Shown: positions 57,086 to 64,000 of the stretch, one piece after another
Numbering within the stretch: the first letter of the stretch is position 1
How the letters are laid out: the number at the start of each line of letters is the position of its first letter
NCBI GenBank assembly: GCA_947629795.1
Contig: CANRFC010000005.1
Span: 56,398 to 120,397, forward strand
From: an uncultured Oscillospiraceae bacterium
GTDB taxonomy: Bacteria; Bacillota; Clostridia; Oscillospirales; Oscillospiraceae
Length of the DNA: 64,000 nt
Reading direction: 5' to 3'
Translations under genes and position numbers: made by a program
Notes under the pieces: model-generated
What the model was told of the DNA's origin: nothing
Seen by the model: the letters and a program-made list of their open reading frames with translations, nothing else
The model's database searches: none

Positions 57086-57616
57086 TTACTTCTTGGGTTC
57101 CTTGTTGACCTTGGCGGACAGGAAGATGGACATGTGCCGCCCGTCCAGCTTGGGCTCCTTGTCCATATTGGCCACCTCGGCGCACTGCTGGGCAAACTTC
57201 AGCAGCAGCTCCTTGCCGATCTCGGTGTGGGCCATCTCACGGCCGCGGAAGCGGACGGTGACCTTCACACGGTCGCCCTCGGAGAGGAACTTCTGGGCGT
57301 TGCGGAGCTTGACATTGAAGTCGTTGGAGTCGATGCTGGGACTCATCCGCACTTCCTTGATCTCCACAACATGCTGATTCTTTTTGGCCTCCTTCTCCCG
57401 CTTGGTCTGCTCGAACTTGAACTTGCCGTAGTCCATGAGCTTGCACACGGGGGGGACGGCGCTGGGGGAGATCTTTACCAGATCCAGGTTGGCCTCCTCG
57501 GCCATCTGGAGGGCCTGAGCGGCAGACATGATGCCCAGCTGCTCGCCGGTGGCGGAAACCAAGCGGACTTCCCTGTCCATGATCTCCTCGTTGATCTGAT
57601 GACCTTGCTTGCTGAT
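57086..57616 (-). CDS. infC: Translation initiation factor IF-3 (candidate AUC start)
   Basis: ISKQGHQINEEIMDREVRLVSATGEQLGIMSAAQALQMAEEANLDLVKI...; SD gagaggt 9 nt before ATC at 57616. Confidence 0.9.
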   Translation of the reverse strand: MSKQGHQINEEIMDREVRLVSATGEQLGIMSAAQALQMAEEANLDLVKISPSAVPPVCKLMDYGKFKFEQTKREKEAKKNQHVVEIKEVRMSPSIDSNDFNVKLRNAQKFLSEGDRVKVTVRFRGREMAHTEIGKELLLKFAQQCAEVANMDKEPKLDGRHMSIFLSAKVNKEPKK

Positions 57617-57639
57617 AGCTCTCGCACCTCTCTTTCCTC

Positions 57640-57800
57640 TCACACACAAAAACCAACAAAAAAGCGGGGCCAAACGGCTCCGCGCAACACGTCACAAACA
57701 CACCGCAAAGGCGGTGGAGTTTTCCATGTTGACCTCTTTGCCCACTGGCTGGAGGTGAGGACGAAACCGTTCCTGCTTTATTGTGCTTTGATAGTATATC
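57640..57800 (-). promoter_or_regulatory. Structured infC leader with intrinsic terminator (L20/infC leader-like attenuator)
   Basis: Minus strand GCGGAGCC-gttt-GGCCCCGC-TTTTTT (57658-57683) 42 nt before infC, preceded by CCACCGCctttGCGGTG. Confidence 0.6.
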
Positions 57801-57897
57801 AGCCCCGATTCCCTTTGTCAAGGGCTTTTTCGGCGCTCCGACGGAAAATTTTGGGGCTGCAGACATGGGGGCCCTTCCCCGGTCCGGGCAGAAAAGG

Positions 57898-57924
57898 GAC
57901 CGGCGGGCTCGTGGCCCGCCGGTC
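57898..57924 (-). terminator. Terminator of csoR-copA
   Basis: GACCGGCGGG-ccacgag-CCCGCCGGTC then CCCTTTT. Confidence 0.82.
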
Positions 57925-57940
57925 TCCGTTCCCCTTCCGC

Positions 57941-58138
57941 TCAGGCGATGCTGACCACCTGGTAGCCCGCGTCGGTGACGGCCTTGGTGAGGGCCTCGTC
58001 GCTGGCCTCGCCGGTGACGGTGGCGGTCTTGCTGTCCAGATCCACCGTGGCGTTGACGCCGGGCAGGGCGTTGAGGGCGTTGGTGACGTGCTTGACGCAC
58101 ATCTGGCACATCATGCCTTCGATGACCATTTTCTTCAT
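57941..58138 (-). CDS. Possible separately initiated copper chaperone (CopZ-like), nested in the copA 3' end
   Basis: Internal ATG at 58138 preceded by aggaaaggagggaagcaccc (SD ggaggg); encodes the 65-aa HMA domain. Confidence 0.5.
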   Translation of the reverse strand: MKKMVIEGMMCQMCVKHVTNALNALPGVNATVDLDSKTATVTGEASDEALTKAVTDAGYQVVSIA

Positions 58139-60493
58139 GGGTGCTTCCCTCCTTTCCTCTTGGGGTGTATCGGCAGTTTCACACGGGACGGTCCCGTGGG
58201 GAACCTCTGTGTCCGCCGCCTGCCGCCGGGGCTTGAACCACCGCAGGCGCAAGGCGTTGGAGACCACGGTCACCGAGCTCAGGGACATGGCGGCCGAGGC
58301 GATCATGGGGCTGAGCTGGGGGCCTCCGAACAGGACCAGGACCCCGGCGGCCACCGGGATACAGATGGCATTGTAGAAGAAGGCCCAGAAGAGATTCTGC
58401 TTCACGTTCCGGATGGTGGCCCGGGAGAGCTCCACGGCGGTAGCGGCGTCCAGCAGGTCGGACTTCATGAGCACGATGTCCGCCGACTCGATGGCCACGT
58501 CGGTGCCCGCCCCGATGGCCAGGCCCACGTCGGACCGGGCCAGGGCCGGGGCGTCGTTGATGCCGTCGCCCACCATGGCCACCTTCCTGCCCTCCTGCTG
58601 GAGCTGAGCGATCTGCCGCTCCTTGTCCTGGGGCAGCACCTCAGCCACCACCCGGGTGACACCCAGCTCTCTGCCGATGGCCTGGGCAGTGCGGGAATTG
58701 TCTCCGGTGAGCATCACCACCTCCAGGCCCATATCCCGGAAGGCGGCCACGGCGGCCTTGCTGGTGGGCTTGGGGGTGTCGGCCACGGCGATCATGCCGA
58801 TGCTCTCTCCGTCCTTGACGAAAAAGAGCGGCGTACGGCCTTGCCGGGCCAGCTCCTCGGCCCGGGCGGCGCTGCCCGGCGCCACTCCCGCCTGGGAGAG
58901 CATGGCGGCGTTGCCCGCCAGGAAATCGGCCCCCTGGATGCGCCCCTGGACCCCCTTGCCGTGGACGGCCTGGAAGCCCTCCACCGGGCACAGGGGGATA
59001 TTCCGCCTCTGGGCCTCCTCCACGATGGCCTGGCCCAGGGGATGCTCCGAGGGTTTTTCCAGAGAGGCAGCCACGCAGAGCAGCTCCTCCTCGGTGGTCT
59101 CTCCCAGGGGGACTACGTCGGTGACCACGGGTCTTCCCTGGGTGAGGGTCCCGGTCTTGTCCAGAACGATGGTGTCGATGGTGTGGAGCTTTTCCAGGGC
59201 CTCGGCGGACTTGATGAGGATGCCGTTCTCCGCGCCCTTGCCGGTGCCCACCATGATGGCCACGGGCGTGGCCAGGCCCAGGGCACAGGGGCAGGAGATG
59301 ACCAGCACGGCCACGCCGGCGGTAAGGGCCTTTGTCACCTCCCCGGTGGCGAAGAGCCAGATGGCGGCGGTGACCAGGGCGATGCAGATGACCACGGGCA
59401 CAAAGACGCCGGCCACCTTGTCGGCCAGCTTGGCGATGGGGGCCTTGGAGGAGGCGGCCTCGTCCACCAGGGCGATCATCTGGGCCAGGGTGGTGTCGTC
59501 CCCCACCCGGGTGGCCCGGAAGGTAAAGGAGCCCGACTTATTGATGGAGGCGGCGGCCACCTTGTCCCCCACCGTCTTGTCCACGGGGAGGGATTCGCCG
59601 GTGAGGGCGGACTCGTCGATGGAGGAGGCCCCCTCCACGATCTCCCCGTCCACCGGGATGGCCTGGCCGGGGCGGACCAGCAGCAGGTCTCCCACCGCCA
59701 CCTGGTCCACCGGCAGCTCCACCTCCTGACCGTCCCGGAGGACGGTGGCCGTCTTGGGCGCCAGGTCCATGAGCCGGGAAATGGCCTCCCCCGTCTTGCC
59801 CTTGGAGCGGGTCTCCATATACTTGCCCAGGGTGATGAGGGTGAGGATCATGCCGGCGGACTCCAGATAGAGGTCCATGACCCACTTGTCCACCCGGGCC
59901 GGGTCGCCGTGGCCCAGGCCCCAGCCGATCTGGTAGATGGCCACCAGGCCGTAGACGACAGCGGCAGCCGAGCCCAGGGCGATGAGGGAATCCATATTGG
60001 GCGCGCCGTGGAAGAGGGTCTTGAAGCCCACCTTGTAGTATTTGTCGTTGACATACATGATGGGCAGAGTGAGCAGCAGCAGGGTCAGGGCGTAGACCAG
60101 GGCATTTTCGGTGCCATGGAAGATGTGGGGGATGGGCCAGCCCATCATGTGGCCCATGGAGAGGTAGAACAAGGGGATAAGGAAGCAGAAGGAGATGATG
60201 AGCCGCCGCTTCATCCAGGCCAGCTCCTCCTTCATGTCGGGGACGCCGGCGGAGGCGGCGCTCTTCCCCTTCTCCGCCGCCTTGCCGGGCACCGAGGCCC
60301 CGTAGCCCGCGGCCACCACGGCGGCGATGATGGTATCGCTCGACTGCTTCCCGGCGTCGAAGTCCACCTGCATGGAACCTCCCAGCAGATTGACGTTGAC
60401 GGCGGAGACTCCCTCCAGCTTGCTCACCGCCTTCTCCACGTGGGCGGAGCAGGCCGAGCAGCTCATGCCGGTGACGGTAAATTTTTGACGCAT
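57941..60493 (-). CDS. copA: Copper-translocating P-type ATPase with N-terminal and C-terminal HMA domains
   Basis: 850 aa; [26 protein letters not shown] (CPC), [21 protein letters not shown]-terminal [22 protein letters not shown]. Confidence 0.95.
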   Translation of the reverse strand: MRQKFTVTGMSCSACSAHVEKAVSKLEGVSAVNVNLLGGSMQVDFDAGKQSSDTIIAAVVAAGYGASVPGKAAEKGKSAASAGVPDMKEELAWMKRRLIISFCFLIPLFYLSMGHMMGWPIPHIFHGTENALVYALTLLLLTLPIMYVNDKYYKVGFKTLFHGAPNMDSLIALGSAAAVVYGLVAIYQIGWGLGHGDPARVDKWVMDLYLESAGMILTLITLGKYMETRSKGKTGEAISRLMDLAPKTATVLRDGQEVELPVDQVAVGDLLLVRPGQAIPVDGEIVEGASSIDESALTGESLPVDKTVGDKVAAASINKSGSFTFRATRVGDDTTLAQMIALVDEAASSKAPIAKLADKVAGVFVPVVICIALVTAAIWLFATGEVTKALTAGVAVLVISCPCALGLATPVAIMVGTGKGAENGILIKSAEALEKLHTIDTIVLDKTGTLTQGRPVVTDVVPLGETTEEELLCVAASLEKPSEHPLGQAIVEEAQRRNIPLCPVEGFQAVHGKGVQGRIQGADFLAGNAAMLSQAGVAPGSAARAEELARQGRTPLFFVKDGESIGMIAVADTPKPTSKAAVAAFRDMGLEVVMLTGDNSRTAQAIGRELGVTRVVAEVLPQDKERQIAQLQQEGRKVAMVGDGINDAPALARSDVGLAIGAGTDVAIESADIVLMKSDLLDAATAVELSRATIRNVKQNLFWAFFYNAICIPVAAGVLVLFGGPQLSPMIASAAMSLSSVTVVSNALRLRWFKPRRQAADTEVPHGTVPCETADTPQEERREAPMKKMVIEGMMCQMCVKHVTNALNALPGVNATVDLDSKTATVTGEASDEALTKAVTDAGYQVVSIA

Positions 60494-60527
60494 AGATATC
60501 AGCCTTTCTTGGGGTTGAGTTTGCCGG

Positions 60528-60791
60528 TCACTTCAGTATTTTCTCCAGGGCGGCCACCAATTCTTCGGTCTTGGCCTGCCGGTCCTCGGCGCTCACCGCG
60601 TCCCGGACGCAGCTTCGCAGGTGGGCGGCCAGGATCTCCCGGTTGGCCCGGTTGAGCAGAGCTTCGGTGGCCATGACCTGCTGGGAGATGTCCAGGCAGT
60701 AGCGGTCCTCCTCCACCATCTTGAGGATGCCGTCCAGCTGGCCCCGGGCAGTCTTGAGCAGGCGGCTGACCTTGGCGTGGTCTGCCATCAT
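60528..60791 (-). CDS. csoR: CsoR-family copper-sensing repressor
   Basis: [63 protein letters not shown]...H...C ligand pattern. Confidence 0.93.
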   Translation of the reverse strand: MMADHAKVSRLLKTARGQLDGILKMVEEDRYCLDISQQVMATEALLNRANREILAAHLRSCVRDAVSAEDRQAKTEELVAALEKILK

Positions 60792-60822
60792 GGTTCCTCG
60801 CCTCACTTTCATTCGCTAAATG

Positions 60823-60874
60823 ATACCCCCCTGGGGGGTGGTATTATCATAGCACGGAGGTAGGGCATTGTCAA
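60823..60874 (-). promoter_or_regulatory. csoR-copA promoter with CsoR-type operator
   Basis: Minus strand TTGACA (60874-60869)-N17-TATGAT (60851-60846) followed by ATACCACCCCCCAGGGGGGTAT (60844-60823). Confidence 0.85.
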
Positions 60875-60942
60875 CCCCGTTCCCCAAATATTCTTCCCCG
60901 GATATCAGAAAAATGGATGGGAAGGGCCCTCTCTGACGCACA

Positions 60943-60981
60943 AAGGGCCGGAAGTCCACTTTCGTGAGCTTCCGGCCCCTT
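60943..60981 (-). terminator. Terminator of proC
   Basis: AAGGGGCCGGAAG-ctcacgaaagtgga-CTTCCGGCCCTTT. Confidence 0.75.
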
Positions 60982-61011
60982 GTCTGCGCTGTTTCATTTT
61001 CTGACGCGGAT

Positions 61012-61803
61012 CTATTTCCCCAGGCTGCCGTTCTTCTTCCAGGCTGAGAGCACCGCGTCCATGGCCGCGCCCCGCAGGCCGTGGCGCTCCAGCTCGTGGA
61101 CACCGGCGATGGTGGAGCCGCCGGGGGAGCACACGTCGTCCTTGAGCTTCCCGGGGTGCTCCCCGGTCTCCAGCACCATGGCAGCCGCCCCCAGGGTCAT
61201 CTGGGCGGCGTAGGTCAGGGCGGCGCTCCGGGGCAGGCCGGCCGCCACGCCGCCGTCGGCCAGGGCCTCGATGTAGGGATAGATGAAGGCCGGACCGCAG
61301 CCCGCTACGGCAGAAAAAGCGTCAAAGAGCCCCTCGTCCAGCCGGTCGACCCGGCCGGAGGCGGCCAGGATGGCCTCAACTTCTGTAAAGTGTTCTTCCT
61401 TTGCAGATGCTCCGCCCGCCAGAGCGGTCATGCCCTTTCCGATAGCGCAAGGGGTGTTGGGCATGATCCGCAGCACGGGCACGCTCTCCCCCGCCCAACG
61501 CTGGATGTCCTTGATCTCCACCCCGGCGGCCACAGAGACCAGCACACGTCCCGCCAGGTGCGGCGCCAGCTCCTCCACCACAGCCTTGATCTGCTTGGGC
61601 TTTACACAGAGGAAAATGTATTCTCCCTCCAGTGCCAAGTGATTTCCCTTGACAGCTTCACACCCTGTCTCCTTCGCCAGTGTCTCCGCCTTGGCAGGGG
61701 TGCGATTGGTAACGATGACCTCCTCCGGACCTATGGCCTTGCAGGCCGCCTTTACCAGGGCGGAGCCCATGTTTCCGGCGCCGATAAATGCCGCTTTTTT
61801 CAT
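61012..61803 (-). CDS. proC: Pyrroline-5-carboxylate reductase
   Basis: MKKAAFIGAGNMGSALVKAACKA; RIMPNTPCAIGKGMTAL; SPGGSTIAGVHELE. Confidence 0.96.
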   Translation of the reverse strand: MKKAAFIGAGNMGSALVKAACKAIGPEEVIVTNRTPAKAETLAKETGCEAVKGNHLALEGEYIFLCVKPKQIKAVVEELAPHLAGRVLVSVAAGVEIKDIQRWAGESVPVLRIMPNTPCAIGKGMTALAGGASAKEEHFTEVEAILAASGRVDRLDEGLFDAFSAVAGCGPAFIYPYIEALADGGVAAGLPRSAALTYAAQMTLGAAAMVLETGEHPGKLKDDVCSPGGSTIAGVHELERHGLRGAAMDAVLSAWKKNGSLGK

Positions 61804-61883
61804 GCCGTTCACCTCATTTTCCTCTTTTTTCAATTTTCACTTTCAAACGCTTTTGACGCCTCCAACCGGCGGATATGAAGGCG

Positions 61884-62789
61884 CTAAGGGGCGCTGTTGT
61901 AGCTGAAGACCACCGGCAAAACGCCATTATCCAGGGTCTCCAGGGCGTATCCTGCGGTCTCCAGGTCCCCCAAAATCGAGGGTAGCGCCTCAATGACGGC
62001 CTCTTTGCCGGGGCCGATGTTCAGGCGCAGGATGCTCCGGGACTTTCCCTCCACCGAGTCGGCCACGCTCTCCCGGATGGCCTCCGCCGCGGCGTCCTCC
62101 ACCCGGCTGTCGGCGCCGGAGGAATCCCAGTCGAAGAAGACGTACCCCCGGCGGAGCATTTCGGCGATCAGCTCCCGGTAGATGCCGCTGTCATAGGCGT
62201 TGACGGAACCGCCGGGGAACCGGAAGATGGCGGGGCTCTCCCCCGTGAGCTCCCGGACCTGCTCCGCCTGGCGCTGGAAGTCGGCCAGGTAGCTCTCCAC
62301 CGACTGGTAGATGGCCTGATAGGACTGGGAATAGCTGCTCAGGCCCAGGGCGTGGCCCCTCTCGGCGATCTCCCGCAGAGCGGCCTCCTCCTCAGGGGTG
62401 TCACAGCCGTGGACAAAGAAGGTGGCCTTGACCCCGGCGGCGTCCAGGGCGTCCAGAGCGGCCTGGGTGTTTCCGCCGGGAGCGCCGTCAAAGGTGAGAT
62501 AGACGGTGTTCTCAGCCCGGACAAGGGACTGGGCGGGCGGAACATCACAGTAGAGCTCCGGGAAGAGGAGCTGGTAGTCAATGGGCTCGGCTGCCGGAGC
62601 GGATGGCTCCGGTGTGGACGGGGCCGGCGAGTCAGACGGTGAGACGGCACTGCTCGCGCCGGGGGTCAGGCTCTCTGCCGGCGCAGAGGCGCTGTCCCGG
62701 GAGAAAAACAGCACTCCAACAAGGACTGCCATCAGGAGCAAAAGGGCTCCGATGATACCCTGATAGGCCCTTTCGCTGAGACTTTTCAC
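61884..62789 (-). CDS. Polysaccharide deacetylase family protein
   Basis: VYLTFDGAPGGNTQAALDALDAAGVKATFFVHG; GTG start after SD ggagggg; N-terminal TM. Confidence 0.88.
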   Translation of the reverse strand: MKSLSERAYQGIIGALLLLMAVLVGVLFFSRDSASAPAESLTPGASSAVSPSDSPAPSTPEPSAPAAEPIDYQLLFPELYCDVPPAQSLVRAENTVYLTFDGAPGGNTQAALDALDAAGVKATFFVHGCDTPEEEAALREIAERGHALGLSSYSQSYQAIYQSVESYLADFQRQAEQVRELTGESPAIFRFPGGSVNAYDSGIYRELIAEMLRRGYVFFDWDSSGADSRVEDAAAEAIRESVADSVEGKSRSILRLNIGPGKEAVIEALPSILGDLETAGYALETLDNGVLPVVFSYNSAP

Positions 62790-63189
62790 GCCCTTTCCCC
62801 TCCTTACATAACAAAAACGTGGCCGCAAGCGAAACGCCTGCGACCGCGCGGTACAATCACAACACGATAAGATGCCGGATGTCTCTTTCGCTTGACCGGA
62901 TTATAGCACGAAAAGGGCTGGTGCGCAACTCGTTTATAGGAAAACAGCCTCAAAGGGCCGCTTTTCTCTGCCATATCTGGTTCAGATCAGCCCTGCACGA
63001 TCCTGCCTGCCATGGAAAAGCGCAGAATGTTTATGGACCATTCTTTCGCAGTTTCCCCATTGCAGTGCTGCAGTGGATAAATAAAATCATGCGATCCACT
63101 GTGTATTTTCTGTGTATTTTGGCTTGCAATATCTTGCCAATGCCTGCAAGGCAGCGCCAGGCTGAAAAGCCTTGCGGCACAAGGGAAAA

Positions 63190-63215
63190 GCCCCTGAACC
63201 GTCCTGGTTCAGGGG
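63190..63215 (+). terminator. Hairpin, terminator-like
   Basis: GCCCCTGAACC-gtcc-tGGTTCAGGGGC. Confidence 0.55.
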
Positions 63216-63332
63216 CCCTTGCGTTTGGTACGGATATTCATAAGGGATTCCGCAAAACATCAGAAATCCGGCACTGAACACACATACCGATCCATAATAC
63301 AGCAGACACAAATTGTATTAAAAATCCCATGA

Positions 63333-63376
63333 AAACGCTCAAAAGGGCAGGAATGCTTTTTAGAGCGTTTTTTTCG
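63333..63376 (+). terminator. Terminator-like inverted repeat upstream of the TnpV-like gene
   Basis: AAAACGCTC...GAGCGTTTTTTT. Confidence 0.55.
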
Positions 63377-63438
63377 CACATTCGCCTTTTGGAAAGGTGA
63401 CTGCTACAATAAAGCCATCAAAGGAAGGAGGTCAAAAA

Positions 63439-63789
63439 ATGAGCGCAAACCTGACGTACCACCGGGAAGGTGACTACCTGATCCCAGACTTGGCTGCCCC
63501 GGAGGACATCCCGACAGGTATCTGGGGTATGAGGCGGAGAGATTATCTGAAGCGGCACCGCAACGGAATCTATACCGGGATGCTTCTTTCAGGCAAGCTC
63601 AACGCCCATCTCGCGGAGATCGACCGACAGGCGACGGAAATGTTTGAGCGGCTGACCCGGCAGATGGCAGCAAAACAGGGTGTCACAGAGCGGCTCAAAG
63701 CCCAGGATCAAATGGCCTGGGTAGGTGCCATGAACAACATCCGTAGCGCCGCCGAGGAGGTGATTTTGGACGAATTGATCTATTCCTGA
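63439..63789 (+). mobile_element. tnpV: TnpV-family transposon-encoded protein
   Basis: MSANLTYHREGDYLIPDLAAPEDIPTGIWGMRRRDYLKRHRNGIYTGMLLSGKLNAHLAEIDRQATEMFERLTRQMAAKQGVTERLKAQDQMAWVGAMNNIRSAAEEVILDELIYS; SD aaggagg. Confidence 0.85.
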
Positions 63790-63827
63790 GCAAGCCCACA
63801 ATACTACTAATCGGAGGTACATATTTT

Positions 63828-64000
63828 ATGAAAAGCAAGACCCGGCTCATCTCTTTCCTCATGGGCGCTGTCGTCGCCCTGATCCTCTGCTCCGTGTCTC
63901 TGCCCGCACTGGCCGCCAGCGGCGCGTTCACCATCACCGGCAGTCCCATCAACGTCATGGTCAACGGCGAGGTGTTCAAGCCCAAGGATGTGAACGGGAA
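63828..64000 (+). CDS. Secreted stalk-domain-like protein, N-terminal part (runs off the right edge)
   Basis: Signal peptide MKSKTRLISFLMGAVVALILCSVSLPALAASGAFTITGSPINVMVNGEVFKPKDVNG; SD cggagg. Confidence 0.65.
   Translation, partial: MKSKTRLISFLMGAVVALILCSVSLPALAASGAFTITGSPINVMVNGEVFKPKDVNG

Noticed and set aside
1-64000. CRISPR arrays, rRNA operons, tRNA genes, prophage structural genes
   Set aside because: None recognised on either strand when reading the intergenic regions; tRNAscan-SE or a CRISPR finder would be needed to exclude them formally.

Overview
This looks like a chromosomal segment of a high-GC, endospore-forming Clostridia, probably Oscillospiraceae / Flavonifractor-like (inferred from gene content and order). 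It is mostly housekeeping DNA, dominated by minus-strand operons: ACT protein-hom-lysC; leuC-leuD-unknown-leuB; a conserved yicC-remA-gmk-rpoZ-priA-def-fmt-rsmB-rlmN-prpC-prkC-rsgA block; a spore-coat module; cdaA-cdaR; ispD-ispF; an ispH-rpsA fusion; scpA-scpB; infC-rpmI-rplT; csoR-copA; and proC. The most notable items are: (1) an unlisted 23-codon ORF at 22049-22120(-), MKIVVVKSPKALRGLLKTLFGLK, that I read as SpoVM. It is start/stop-coupled to an uncharacterised 60-aa membrane protein and lies in a rsgA-[60aa]-spoVM-sipL-spoIVA order. (2) Two genes whose Shine-Dalgarno lies in the 3' arm of a hairpin directly before a TTG start. (3) A CopA ATPase with a C-terminal HMA domain that has its own well-placed internal SD+ATG. 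(4) A MATE pseudogene with readable lesions behind an intact attenuator-like leader. (5) A probable 6S RNA. (6) An uncharacterised gene translationally coupled inside the leucine operon. Accessory DNA appears only in the MATE scar (about 54.6-55.5 kb) and at the right edge (TnpV-like protein, 63.4 kb). I saw no CRISPR array, rRNA or tRNA. Family calls come from recognition of the translated sequences; no database search was run.
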